Assembly (NCBI GenBank): GCA_947457105.1
Contig: CANGUP010000015.1
Span: forward strand, 1-34,831
Reading direction: 5' to 3'
DNA from: Flavobacteriaceae bacterium
GTDB lineage: Bacteria; Bacteroidota; Bacteroidia; Flavobacteriales; Flavobacteriaceae
Length of the DNA: 34,831 nucleotides
In this document: in pieces, positions 1 through 8,316 of the stretch
Position numbering within the stretch: position 1 is the stretch's first letter
Layout of the letters: each line of letters begins with the position of its first letter
Position numbers and translations under genes: made by a program
The notes under the pieces: model-generated
Told to the model about the DNA's origin: nothing
The model's input: only the letters and a program-made list of their open reading frames with translations
Databases searched by the model: none

Positions 1-484
1 TTGCCATTTCATCTAAAATATCTACTAAATTTTTGTATGTAGATTTTTTAGTTGGTTTAATAATTACAATTAAACCTTTGTCTTTATCACCAGTAACTTG
101 AGGTACAGATGCTACTCTTGAAAGTAATTCTTTACGAATCCCTTCTTTACCATAACCCGTAGTTTGTGGTTTACCATTTGGTTCTGGAGCTTCAAGAAGA
201 CCATGAAACCATTTGATTTGATCATTTGCACCAAGAATAACAGTAACTGTTCTTCTTTGGTCAGTTTTCATTTCAACTTTATCTTTTGGATCATCTTCTT
301 TGTCAGGTAAACCCAAATCCATAGATTTTGGTTTAGATAACGATGTGGTTAACATAAAGAACGTGATTAATAAGAATGCCAAATCCACCATTGCTGTTAA
401 GTCAACTTTAGAGTTTTGCTTTTTACTTCTTACCTTACCTCCGCCTTTTTTACCACCACCGTCGCCGGTATTTAATTCTGCCAT
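1..484 (-). CDS. exbD: ExbD/TolR biopolymer transport protein (3' end cut by window edge)
   Basis: Proton-channel subunit of a TonB-type energising complex in the inner membrane. The minus-strand frame opens at the ATG at 484 with a Gly/Lys-rich cytoplasmic head (MAELNTGDGGGKKGG), followed by one membrane segment at about residues 28-48 containing DLTAMVDLAFLLITFF. The Asp in MVDLAF is the expected proton-carrying residue of the ExbD family. A periplasmic domain follows and is still open at base 1, so the C-terminus is missing (161 codons visible). It lies 19 bases downstream of a second exbD and after exbB, so the three form one operon. A tonB gene further left would be expected but cannot be seen. 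Confidence 0.93.
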   Translation of the reverse strand, partial: MAELNTGDGGGKKGGGKVRSKKQNSKVDLTAMVDLAFLLITFFMLTTSLSKPKSMDLGLPDKEDDPKDKVEMKTDQRRTVTVILGANDQIKWFHGLLEAPEPNGKPQTTGYGKEGIRKELLSRVASVPQVTGDKDKGLIVIIKPTKKSTYKNLVDILDEMA

Positions 485-503
485 TTTGCTAAATAATTAA
501 ATA

Positions 504-1133
504 TTAAAAATCTTTACCTCTTGCACCAGTAACTAAATTGAAGCTATTGATTTTTTGGTCTTGTAAAATATCCATAATTTTTTTAATATTTGGATATTCT
601 TGTTTAGCATCACCTTTAATAGCGAAGTCTAGCTCTTTGTCGTTTCCAAGCTCAATATTAGCTTGTCTTGCCGTATAGATCCAATCTTTTAATTGGTTAT
701 CTAGAGAATCTAAAGGAATTCCAGGTTGCAATCCTTCTTTATTTCTATCCGCAGCTTTCATTGCAATAATCTGTTTAAGTGCTTGAATAGGAACACCAAA
801 CTCGTCAATTAAAGCAAATTGTGCAGTTTCTTCTGGAGTAAATGATAGCTTGTATTTAGCTGCCATTAATTCCAAAGTTTTTGCTCGTACATCTCTATCT
901 TTCATCCCAAAAAACACTTTGTCTTTACCATCGCTTTTTCCTATTGTCAACATAACTAATCCTGTGTCAGGAAGTTTAACTTCAACAGTAGATGCTGGAG
1001 TAGTAACAGGCAGGGCCTCTGGTGTTTTTGCAGTTGCAGTTAAGATAAAAAACGTGAGCAAAAGGAAAGCTACATCACACATAGCCGTCATATCAATAGA
1101 CGCTACGTTTTTAGACATTTTTATTTTTGCCAT
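504..1133 (-). CDS. exbD: ExbD/TolR biopolymer transport protein, second copy
   Basis: Second ExbD-family subunit, 209 residues from the ATG at 1133. A longer frame opens at 1172, but its extra 13 residues are hydrophobic and unlike ExbD heads; the start MAKIKMSKNVASIDMTAM fits the family. One membrane segment at about residues 15-36 carries MCDVAFLLLTFF with the conserved membrane Asp. The periplasmic part is longer than that of the neighbouring exbD and begins with a Pro/Thr-rich linker. Paired ExbD paralogues after one ExbB are common in Bacteroidota. The family assignment is secure; which TonB or substrate system is energised is not visible. Confidence 0.93.
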   Translation of the reverse strand: MAKIKMSKNVASIDMTAMCDVAFLLLTFFILTATAKTPEALPVTTPASTVEVKLPDTGLVMLTIGKSDGKDKVFFGMKDRDVRAKTLELMAAKYKLSFTPEETAQFALIDEFGVPIQALKQIIAMKAADRNKEGLQPGIPLDSLDNQLKDWIYTARQANIELGNDKELDFAIKGDAKQEYPNIKKIMDILQDQKINSFNLVTGARGKDF

Positions 1134-1189
1134 TTGAATTTTATTAATATTTAACAATTTGAATAATATCAAATGTTAAATCATTACTA

Positions 1190-2011
1190 TTATTTTAAAC
1201 TTCCTCTTAATCTTCTGTAAGTATTTACGATAGAAGTACCAGCCTCATCAATTGAATAAGTTAAAGAATCAATTTTAGAGTTAAAGAAATTATACATAAC
1301 AATTGCTAATGCAGAAGTTGCAATACCAGTTGCAGTATTAATAAGTGCCTCAGAAATACCAGTTGCAAGTGCAGCTTGATCTGGAGTTCCTGAATTTGCT
1401 AATGCACCAAACGCTTTAATCATACCAGATACTGTTCCTAATAATCCACCTAATGTACCTAAAGAAACTAATGTAGAAAGAATAGTCATATGTTTTTCTA
1501 ACATTGGCATTTCTAAAGTTGTAGATTCTTCAATTTCTTTGTGAATCATCTCAGCAGCTTCTTCGCTGTTGAAACCTTCTTTTTTAACATCTTGGAATTT
1601 CACTAAAGCAGATTTAATTGCATTTGCAACTGATCCTTTTTGCTTATCGCAAGCATCGATAGCATCTTCAATATTTCCAGACTTAATATGAGATTGAACA
1701 TTATTCATAAATTTATCAAGATTTGCATTTCCAGCGGCTTTTGAAATTACAAAGAATCTTTCAAATGAAAACACTACTACCATCAATAACATACCTAATA
1801 AAATTGGAACAATAAATCCTCCCATGTAAACCATACCTAGAGTATTTATTGGTTTTGGATGCTCTGTGTTGAAACTGCCTGCTTCAAAATTAGATTCTGC
1901 ACCCATAATAAATTTCCATACCAATGTACCTACTAAAATACATGCTACGATGATAATTCCTGTAATCATTCCTCCTCCGTTTGAACCGTTGTCTTTTTTA
2001 ACGTTTGCCAT
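1190..2011 (-). CDS. exbB: ExbB/TolQ/MotA-type proton channel protein
   Basis: Inner-membrane proton-channel component that assembles with ExbD to power TonB-dependent transport. It has 273 residues and three membrane stretches: about 14-34 (GMITGIIIVACILVGTLVWK), about 60-85 (GGFIVPILLGMLLMVVVFSF) and the C-terminal pair spanning about 175-245. The hallmark TolQ/ExbB region is present (TILSTLVSLGTLGGLLGTVS, then ISEALINTATGIATSALAIV). A cytoplasmic loop lies between the second and third segments. It is the first gene of exbB-exbD-exbD, 56 bases before the next start. A TAnnTTTG box lies about 64 bases upstream of the start. Confidence 0.95.
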   Translation of the reverse strand: MANVKKDNGSNGGGMITGIIIVACILVGTLVWKFIMGAESNFEAGSFNTEHPKPINTLGMVYMGGFIVPILLGMLLMVVVFSFERFFVISKAAGNANLDKFMNNVQSHIKSGNIEDAIDACDKQKGSVANAIKSALVKFQDVKKEGFNSEEAAEMIHKEIEESTTLEMPMLEKHMTILSTLVSLGTLGGLLGTVSGMIKAFGALANSGTPDQAALATGISEALINTATGIATSALAIVMYNFFNSKIDSLTYSIDEAGTSIVNTYRRLRGSLK

Positions 2012-2074
2012 TTTTTAAAATTTTAAGTTTTTAATAATTTATAAGTTTTAGTTGTAAGTAAACTTGAATAGGAG

Positions 2075-2082
2075 CAAATTTA
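2075..2082 (-). promoter_or_regulatory. Candidate -7 box of the exbB operon
   Basis: The minus strand reads TAAATTTG, matching the Bacteroidota -7 consensus TAnnTTTG, about 64 bases upstream of the exbB start. No TTG is seen at 17-23 bases further upstream, so only half of the usual promoter signature is present. Confidence 0.4.
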
Positions 2083-2403
2083 ATTTTTTAGTTTAAATAA
2101 AAAAACTTTTTTTATAATTTATAACATTATCTTAAATCATACAGATTCATAGAATTTATTCTATTGAAATTTTAAATATAATGTTAAAAGGTTAAAGGTT
2201 TCAATCATAACTACTCAAAAACTCAATAAATCCTTATCTTAATAACGCTTAAATAAATACATTTATTATTAATATAGAGATAAAAAAAGTAGAAAAGGTT
2301 GGGAAGAGGTAAAAAATGAATCATATATGAACATCAAGAGAAGTGAAAAAATGTATTATATTCGCTTTAAATTAAAAAATCATTATAATTTTCATAATAA
2401 TGA

Positions 2404-2647
2404 TTAAAAAGAAACTTCATTCAGCACATTAACGAAGGCTACACTTCTAAAGGAGAAAGTATAATTCTAGGTGCTGCAATTTTAGACGTCACGACTGTTT
2501 AGCAATCTAAAGAGATAAAAGTAGAAGATAGACAAAGAACAACCAAGTACTGTAGAAGTGATCTTTAAATTGATTACATAAGTTGTTACTAGCGCAAGTT
2601 TCATTCGTAATGTTTTTGGAATTTTGATAAAGACTTTTACAAATTAA
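2404..2647 (+). pseudogene. Eroded ends of a HerA-like (DUF853) ATPase gene
   Basis: In the 668-base gap between exbB and the cupin gene, two short frames look like leftovers of one gene. Frame 2404-2499 reads FIQHINEGYTSKGESIILG, which resembles the N-terminal motif of HerA-like DUF853 ATPases (GYT.KG.SI.LG), and ends in an in-frame TAG at 2500. A different frame, 2531-2647, contains EQPSTVEVIFK, a stop, then SASFIRNVFGILIKTF, which could be the C-terminal tail of such a protein. The central part with the Walker A motif is absent. The N-terminal match is moderately convincing, the C-terminal match weak. The rest of the gap (2083-2403) is AT-rich and shows nothing else I can name. Confidence 0.4.
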
Positions 2648-2679
2648 CTTAATTGGGGAAAAAATTAGACAATGATATT

Positions 2680-3039
2680 ATGAAAAAATACTTAATCCAA
2701 AAAACACCTTTTGTAGTTCCAACTACTGATGGCAAATTGATTGAAGAACATCATGGAAAAGTCGCAACAAATAATAATGACATTTCAATTGCTCACATGG
2801 TTGCGCCACCAAAATGGAGCGAACCTTTTCAAACACCTGAATTTGAAGAATACACTTATATTATTTCAGGCAAAAAGCAATTCATTATTGAAGGTGAAGT
2901 TGTTGTTTTAGAAACTGGTCAATCTATAAAAATTGAAGCAAATACAAGAGTTCAATATTCAAATCCGTTTCATGAACCTTGTGAATATATTGCCATTTGC
3001 AAACCAGCATTCGATTTTGAAAAAGTACATCGCGAGTAA
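2680..3039 (+). CDS. Small cupin-domain protein
   Basis: A 119-residue single-domain cupin. The ATG at 2680 (MKKYLIQKTPFVVP) is preferred; an in-frame TTG at 2653 would add nine residues. Cupin features seen are EYTYIISGKKQFIIEG (strand-turn-strand of motif 1) and a later Gly-rich turn (VLETGQSIKIEANTRVQYSN) matching motif 2. The usual His pair of motif 1 is not evident, although HEPCEY occurs near the C-terminus, so metal binding is uncertain. It stands alone on the plus strand between minus-strand genes and converges with the kynurenine monooxygenase gene. No specific substrate can be assigned. Confidence 0.8.
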   Translation: MKKYLIQKTPFVVPTTDGKLIEEHHGKVATNNNDISIAHMVAPPKWSEPFQTPEFEEYTYIISGKKQFIIEGEVVVLETGQSIKIEANTRVQYSNPFHEPCEYIAICKPAFDFEKVHRE

Positions 3040-3097
3040 AATACCAATATTGAAATTCCAAATTCAAAATTGTAAATAAATTGGGTTTTGGGATTTT

Positions 3098-4444
3098 TTA
3101 TCTGGAATTTAATAATTGAATAATCATATTTTCAACATCTTTTGAATTCCATTTATTTTCAATATTTTCTATTTTCAAAATTTCTTCCATGATTTTATTT
3201 TGAAAATCACCTATGGCTAATGCTTCAGAATAAGGTTGTAAACTAAAAGTTACACGACTGTACAATGGCATCCATTTATCAGGATGCTTGTCTGAAAACC
3301 ATTTTTCGATTTTCTTTTGAAGAAGAAACTTTTCATCAGCAGTTTTGGAACTCATTTCCATAAAATTTCTATAAGAAAGTTCTGCAATAGCATCAGCATT
3401 TGGTTTTCTTGAATTCTCGTAATCGTTTAATAAGTTTGCCCAATCATCACCATATTTTTCAATCATATTATTTAAAACGGTAATATCTTCAAAACCAGCA
3501 TTCATTCCATGTCCATAAAAAGGCACAATAGCATGACAAGCATCTCCAATTAGAGCTACTTTATCACTAAAAGTCCATGGAAAACATTTCATTGTAACCA
3601 AGTAACTCGTTGGATTTTTGAAAAAATCTTCCACAAGATTTGGAATTACTTGTTTTGTATCTGGAAAATGTTTTGCAAAAAATTCAACTAATTGTTCAGT
3701 TGTTTTTAACTCTTCAAATGAATTTTCACCATCGTGAGGCATAAACAATGTACAGGTAAAACTTCCATTAGGATTTGCTAATGCCATAAGCATGAAATTT
3801 CCTCTTGGCCATATATGCAAAGCGTTTTTATTTAGCTTATGTGTTCCATCAGGATTTGCAGGAATATTTAATTCTTTGTAACCAATATTTAAAAACTCTT
3901 GTGAATAGTTGAACATACTCTGGCGTTGCATTCTATGTCTAATTCTTGAAAACGCTCCATCAGCGCCAAAAGTAATATCATAGTCTTTAGTAAACCACTC
4001 GCCTCTTTCGGTTTCGCCAATTGAAATTGTTGCAGTATTTAAATCTACATCCCAAACCTTTTGCTCAAAGTAAAAATCAACTCCGGCTTGTTCTGCTAAA
4101 TCTACCATTTTTTTATTCAACAATCCTCTCGATAGCGAATAAATCACTTCACCATCTTTACCATAAAATTGCTCGTTTACAGTATCTACGCCAACATGAA
4201 TAGCTCTTTTTTCAACAGGAATACCTATTCCAAGCACTTCATCTTCTAAACCAATATCTTTTAGTGCTTTTATTCCTCTATCGGAAAGTACTAGATTTAT
4301 AGAACGACCTGAAAAATTAATTCTTCTAATATCAGGACTTCTGTCATAAACATGAACTGTATGACCTAGTTTTTTTAGGTAGATTGCCAATAAGGTTCCT
4401 ACTAAACCTGAACCAACTATGGCTATTTTTTTGGGAGTTTGCAT
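3098..4444 (-). CDS. kmo: Kynurenine 3-monooxygenase
   Basis: FAD-dependent aromatic hydroxylase converting L-kynurenine to 3-hydroxykynurenine with NADPH and O2, a step in tryptophan breakdown or quinolinate/NAD synthesis. It has 448 residues, a usual family length. Seen in order: an N-terminal dinucleotide-binding motif (VGSGLVGTLLAIYLKKLG, then VYDR), the kynurenine-monooxygenase stretch GRSINLVLSDRG, SRGLLNKKM, and the second FAD motif GDACHAIVPFYGHGMNAGFE near residue 300. The C-terminal part is helical and likely membrane-associated as in the family. Its pathway partner kynureninase lies about 4.3 kb upstream on the same strand, separated by three unrelated genes. A TAnnTTTG box lies about 23 bases before the start. 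Confidence 0.95.
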   Translation of the reverse strand: MQTPKKIAIVGSGLVGTLLAIYLKKLGHTVHVYDRSPDIRRINFSGRSINLVLSDRGIKALKDIGLEDEVLGIGIPVEKRAIHVGVDTVNEQFYGKDGEVIYSLSRGLLNKKMVDLAEQAGVDFYFEQKVWDVDLNTATISIGETERGEWFTKDYDITFGADGAFSRIRHRMQRQSMFNYSQEFLNIGYKELNIPANPDGTHKLNKNALHIWPRGNFMLMALANPNGSFTCTLFMPHDGENSFEELKTTEQLVEFFAKHFPDTKQVIPNLVEDFFKNPTSYLVTMKCFPWTFSDKVALIGDACHAIVPFYGHGMNAGFEDITVLNNMIEKYGDDWANLLNDYENSRKPNADAIAELSYRNFMEMSSKTADEKFLLQKKIEKWFSDKHPDKWMPLYSRVTFSLQPYSEALAIGDFQNKIMEEILKIENIENKWNSKDVENMIIQLLNSR

Positions 4445-4466
4445 TATATTTTTATAAGCGGTTTTG

Positions 4467-4474
4467 CAAATTTA
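4467..4474 (-). promoter_or_regulatory. Candidate -7 box of kmo
   Basis: The minus strand reads TAAATTTG, matching TAnnTTTG, 22 bases upstream of the kmo ATG. A -33 TTG is not evident at the usual distance. Confidence 0.42.
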
Positions 4475-4511
4475 TCGAATTATATTTATTTCATTTGTTT
4501 AAATTTTATTT

Positions 4512-4612
4512 TTTAGGGGTGACATATGGTATCGCCTTTATTAATCATTGGAGTTTATCTAACAATTGTTTTGTTTTTCATCGGAGTTCGATGATTTTTC
4601 AATTGCCAGCGT
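4512..4612. other. Unexplained intergenic segment with small hairpin
   Basis: Between the kmo promoter and the end of the acylase gene lies about 100 bases of less AT-rich sequence with no gene. It contains the hairpin TCATCG-GAGTT-CGATGA followed on the plus strand by TTTTT. On the minus strand, the words AACTCCGATGA and AACTCCAATGA occur as a degenerate direct repeat. It looks like a dispersed intergenic repeat rather than spacer, but only one copy is present here. Confidence 0.3.
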
Positions 4613-4622
4613 AAACTTGTTG

Positions 4623-7046
4623 TTAATGGCGATTTTTACTTACAAAAAGCAACTTTGTTGATGTTCCCATAATCTCTTTCTTATTCATCTTCATTTTTCT
4701 AAACTTGCCTTGATTGTACATTTCGGCTTGGTCATTATAGTGCTTACTCATTGGATTTCCTGAATTTCCTGTTGGTAAAATACTTACGCTATTTTCAATA
4801 TCAGAAAAATCGATAATTCTTCTGGTTGATGGCCCTGCTTTTACTTCATATTTTCCATTGGATGGAAAGCCAAACATTAAATTATTAATCACTTCATTAC
4901 TTCCAGCTACTTCAAATTTTCCGACATTAAAAAATGAAGATAAAAGTTCAATTTGACCAATTGGATGCATATGTTCCAAAGTATGAACTCTATTCCAAGT
5001 CCATTTTGAAATGTCATTTCCAAGTTGTTTTTCGAGTTCGGAAACAGTTTCTCTGAATGATTTTGTTAGAATTTCTTTACGAGTTTCTTTTTTATCTTTA
5101 GTTTTAGAATTGTCCCACCAAATGGATTTCTCATTTGCCACTTGAGGTTCTATTAATTGCTTTATTACATGAGTTGAAAGCAACGCGGAAAATTTATCTT
5201 CACCCAATTCATCTTGAAAAGTGTTTTCTAAATATCTGTAAATTAATTTATTGTAAATTGTAGGTGCAAAATCATCTAATTCATTTGTACCATTCCAATT
5301 TGATAGATATGAATAAGCAATACTATGATTTTTAGTTAAACTTTTAAAATCAATTTCTGAGAGAATTACAGATACAATGCAAGAACTTCTTGAAGAAGTA
5401 TTATCCAAAATCATTTTTTCAACATCTTTAGCCGTCCAATTGTTTTTTGGAGTTAACAAACCTTCAATTCTTTGAGCTCTATCCTTTGGCAAATAATATC
5501 CAGGATACAAATAGCCATCAACCGCTTCTGTCTGATTGTTTGATGAATATACATAATTCCAACTCGGATTTAAGGCTGTTGGATTTTTAGAAAAATCAAG
5601 AAATTCCTTTTTGTCATCCTCACCATTAGTTCCATTTAGAATAAAATTTGGATTTATGTTTTTTGGCAATTTATACAATTTTCCTGCAGCTGTCCATGAG
5701 ATATTATTTTGGGCATCACCATACATAATGTTCAAACCAGGTGCATGAATAAGTTCGATATTTGTTCTAAAATCAGTTATATTTTTAGAATGACTTAAGT
5801 GATAAACTGCATCAAGAATTTGATTTTTTTGTTGCGTATAAATCCAAGAAAGTGCAATAGGTTTGTCGCTAGAAATAGTATTCAAAACTCCATTCATAAT
5901 CGGTCCATGAATACTTTCTTTTATGTTTAAAACTATATCTGAACTGTCTTTTACTTTGATGGTTTTTTTAAGAATTTTAAAATCTAAAAACTCATTTTTA
6001 TACTTGTATTGATTTTCATTCTTCTGATTAATTTCCTCTTGAAATAAATCTATATCATCGTTTTCAAACATGGTCAACCCATAAGCATAATCACGATTAT
6101 GACCTAAAAGAGGAAATGGAGTTCCAGCCAAATAATAACCATAAATTTCATAATCTGGACAAGAAATGTGTGCCTCAAACCAAGTGCAAGGTTGAGCAAA
6201 AGAAATATGAGGATCATTGGCAAAAATTACTTTTCCATTTTTGGTTTTTTGTGAACCTATTACCCAACTATTACTTCCAATAAATGCTGGAACTGGTGAA
6301 TTGTCTATAATACTCGCTACTTGTTTAGAAATCTCGGAATAATTAGAAACTTTAGCTTCGCTCAGTTCGGCTTTACCTCGAGTGCCTTCAAAACTTTTTA
6401 ATTGAACAGCACCTAAAGAACCATCAAGTCCAAAATCTTTCAAATATTCTGAACCTAAATTATCACGAATATCAGTCATTAACGGATCGGTTTTTTGAGC
6501 CATTGCAAAACTAAAAGACATAAACCCAAAAATATTGTAAACATCTTTTAGAGTAAATGGTTTCTTTTCTAAACCTAATAAAGTGTATTCAATTGGAGTT
6601 TTTCCGTTTTCAATGTATTGATTTATCCCATCAAGATAAGCCATTGATAACTTATAACTTTCGGAATTTTTATCAATATTCGCTACAGCATTTTCAGAAT
6701 TTTCATCGATTCCTAAACCTACAAAAAAGATATCCGTTTTAGAAACTTTATTCCCAAAAAGTTCCGATAATCTGCCAGTGGCAATTCTACGTAACAATTC
6801 CATTTGCCATAATCTATCTTGCGCATGAACATAACCTAAAACTACTTGAGCATCGGTTTGATTAGCAGCATAAATATGCGGAATTCCATACTCGTCAAAT
6901 AGAACTTCTGTATTTTTAGAAATGTTTTTTATGCCAACTTCACCTTCGTATTGAGGTTTCGTTGTTTGAAGATAAATATAAAGTGAAAGTGCAATTAGAA
7001 GTAGTAATGCAACAAGTATTAGAAGTACTTTTTTAAGTTTTTTCAT
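4623..7046 (-). CDS. Penicillin acylase family (Ntn-hydrolase) protein
   Basis: An 807-residue member of the penicillin/cephalosporin/aculeacin acylase family, which hydrolyses amides such as acyl side chains or acyl-homoserine lactones. A hydrophobic segment at residues 5-27 (KKVLLILVALLLLIALSLYI) is a signal or membrane anchor, so the enzyme acts outside the cytoplasm. The alpha chain carries DEYGIPHIYA and GYVHAQDRLWQMELLRR. Self-cleavage is expected before Ser258 in GSNSWVIG, which would become the N-terminal nucleophile of the beta chain. NIMYGDAQNNISWTAAGKLY is the usual beta-chain motif. Length and motifs are complete. The substrate cannot be read from sequence; penicillin itself is unlikely to be the natural one. 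Confidence 0.92.
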   Translation of the reverse strand: MKKLKKVLLILVALLLLIALSLYIYLQTTKPQYEGEVGIKNISKNTEVLFDEYGIPHIYAANQTDAQVVLGYVHAQDRLWQMELLRRIATGRLSELFGNKVSKTDIFFVGLGIDENSENAVANIDKNSESYKLSMAYLDGINQYIENGKTPIEYTLLGLEKKPFTLKDVYNIFGFMSFSFAMAQKTDPLMTDIRDNLGSEYLKDFGLDGSLGAVQLKSFEGTRGKAELSEAKVSNYSEISKQVASIIDNSPVPAFIGSNSWVIGSQKTKNGKVIFANDPHISFAQPCTWFEAHISCPDYEIYGYYLAGTPFPLLGHNRDYAYGLTMFENDDIDLFQEEINQKNENQYKYKNEFLDFKILKKTIKVKDSSDIVLNIKESIHGPIMNGVLNTISSDKPIALSWIYTQQKNQILDAVYHLSHSKNITDFRTNIELIHAPGLNIMYGDAQNNISWTAAGKLYKLPKNINPNFILNGTNGEDDKKEFLDFSKNPTALNPSWNYVYSSNNQTEAVDGYLYPGYYLPKDRAQRIEGLLTPKNNWTAKDVEKMILDNTSSRSSCIVSVILSEIDFKSLTKNHSIAYSYLSNWNGTNELDDFAPTIYNKLIYRYLENTFQDELGEDKFSALLSTHVIKQLIEPQVANEKSIWWDNSKTKDKKETRKEILTKSFRETVSELEKQLGNDISKWTWNRVHTLEHMHPIGQIELLSSFFNVGKFEVAGSNEVINNLMFGFPSNGKYEVKAGPSTRRIIDFSDIENSVSILPTGNSGNPMSKHYNDQAEMYNQGKFRKMKMNKKEIMGTSTKLLFVSKNRH

Positions 7047-7063
7047 TGGAATATTTTGAATAA

Positions 7064-7071
7064 CAAATATA
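7064..7071 (-). promoter_or_regulatory. Candidate -7 box of the acylase gene
   Basis: The minus strand reads TATATTTG, a perfect TAnnTTTG, 17 bases upstream of the ATG at 7046. No -33 TTG is seen at the usual spacing. Confidence 0.4.
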
Positions 7072-7158
7072 AATAATTAAACTACTAAGATATTAAGTCT
7101 CATTAAGTTTTACACTTAACGAATCTTAATATATTAATGGTTTAAAAAAGTTTACTTT

Positions 7159-8247
7159 TTACTTTCTTGGAAACTCAATTTTTGTCCCAACATTCAATCC
7201 ATTATTTTTTGCAAGAACGCCACACATTTGGAATAACATTCTTGCTCCTACATTTCCATCCCAATCGTCATTTTCGCCTGGAGCAACTTCTACTAAATCG
7301 AAACCTATGATTTCTTTACCGCTTTTGGCTAATTTGTTGAATAAATAAGTGGCTTGTTCAAATGAAAATCCGCCTGGAACTGGAGTTCCTGTATTTGGAC
7401 AATACCAAGGATACATTCCGTCAATATCAAAAGAGATGCAAACTTTTTGCGGTAGTGAAGCTATGATGGCATCGCATTGTTGTGCCCAAGTCATTCCTTC
7501 AAAAGTTTCTTTTTTCAAATCGGAATCAGTGTGAACCATAACTCTTCCGTTTTGTGATTTTACAACGTCAACTTCTTGTTCGCAGAAATCGCGAATTCCA
7601 ACTTGAACGATTTTAGAAATCTGCTGAATTTGTAATGCATTGTACATGATTGATGCGTGCGAATAAGTAAAACCTTCGTAGGCAATACGCAAATCCATAT
7701 GTGCATCAAGGTGTAAAATTCCGAAATTGTCATGTTTTGTTGCCAAAGCTTCGTAATAACCAAGTGGCGTTGAATGATCTCCACCAAGAAGAACTACCTT
7801 TTTACCTTGGTTCATCCAATGCAAAACAGTTTCTTTAACTTCTGAATGCAAATCTCTACAAACAGTATTTATTCTATCTAAATCAGCTTTCAATGCAGGA
7901 ATTTCATACACATCTTGACCGTCTTCTAAAGCTTCTATAATGGGTTGAGCTAATACTTTGTATTTATCAGAATTGGTTTTCCATGAATCTGGAATTTCTG
8001 CGTAATACATTCCGATTTTCCATAATTCTGGAAAATCTTGATGATTCAAATCCACTTGAAAAGAAGCATCCAAAACAGCTTCTGGACCTTCTGAAGCACC
8101 AGCTCCATAACTTACAGTTACTTCCCAAGGCACAGGAATTATTATGATTTCTGATTGTTCTGATGAAAATGGTAATCCGAAAATGGTTGCGTCTGCTAAT
8201 CCAGGTTGTGAAGGATCGAAAGTATTTATTATTTCTTGTTTTGTCAT
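7159..8247 (-). CDS. Agmatinase/ureohydrolase-family enzyme
   Basis: Binuclear-metal ureohydrolase-fold enzyme, 362 residues, likely cytoplasmic. Metal-binding signatures are seen in order: GGDHSTPLGYY (about residue 155), LDAHMDLR (about 180) and SFDIDG (about 270). The third signature then departs from the arginase/agmatinase form: instead of an Asp-Pro pair it reads MYPWYCPNTGTPVPGG. The family hydrolyses agmatine, arginine, formiminoglutamate, guanidinobutyrate or guanidine, and which of these applies cannot be fixed here. The nearby genes (acylase, kynureninase) do not point to polyamine metabolism. The start MTKQEI is followed closely by conserved sequence and is preceded by a direct repeat. 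Confidence 0.87.
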   Translation of the reverse strand: MTKQEIINTFDPSQPGLADATIFGLPFSSEQSEIIIIPVPWEVTVSYGAGASEGPEAVLDASFQVDLNHQDFPELWKIGMYYAEIPDSWKTNSDKYKVLAQPIIEALEDGQDVYEIPALKADLDRINTVCRDLHSEVKETVLHWMNQGKKVVLLGGDHSTPLGYYEALATKHDNFGILHLDAHMDLRIAYEGFTYSHASIMYNALQIQQISKIVQVGIRDFCEQEVDVVKSQNGRVMVHTDSDLKKETFEGMTWAQQCDAIIASLPQKVCISFDIDGMYPWYCPNTGTPVPGGFSFEQATYLFNKLAKSGKEIIGFDLVEVAPGENDDWDGNVGARMLFQMCGVLAKNNGLNVGTKIEFPRK

Positions 8248-8254
8248 TTTTTTA

Positions 8255-8300
8255 TAAGATTGAAAGAATTTAAGATGTTAAGATTGAAAGAATTTAAGAT
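8255..8300. repeat. Two perfect 22-base direct repeats
   Basis: The 22-base word beginning TAAGATTGAAAGAA occurs at 8255-8276 and again at 8279-8300, separated by two bases. It fills the gap between the ureohydrolase start and the end of the four-helix-bundle gene. Similar TTAAGATTGAAAG words recur in flavobacterial intergenic DNA; a shorter related word (TAAAAGATTGAAAAA) lies at about 8702 on the other side of the small gene. Confidence 0.75.
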
Positions 8301-8316
8301 TGCAGGATTTTATTGT

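Noticed and set aside
3053..3110. Inverted repeat AAATTCCA/TGGAATTT as a terminator between the cupin gene and kmo
   Set aside because: The arms are only eight AT-rich bases, 42 bases apart, and the right arm lies inside kmo coding sequence; it is more likely part of AAATTCCAAATTC-type border words.
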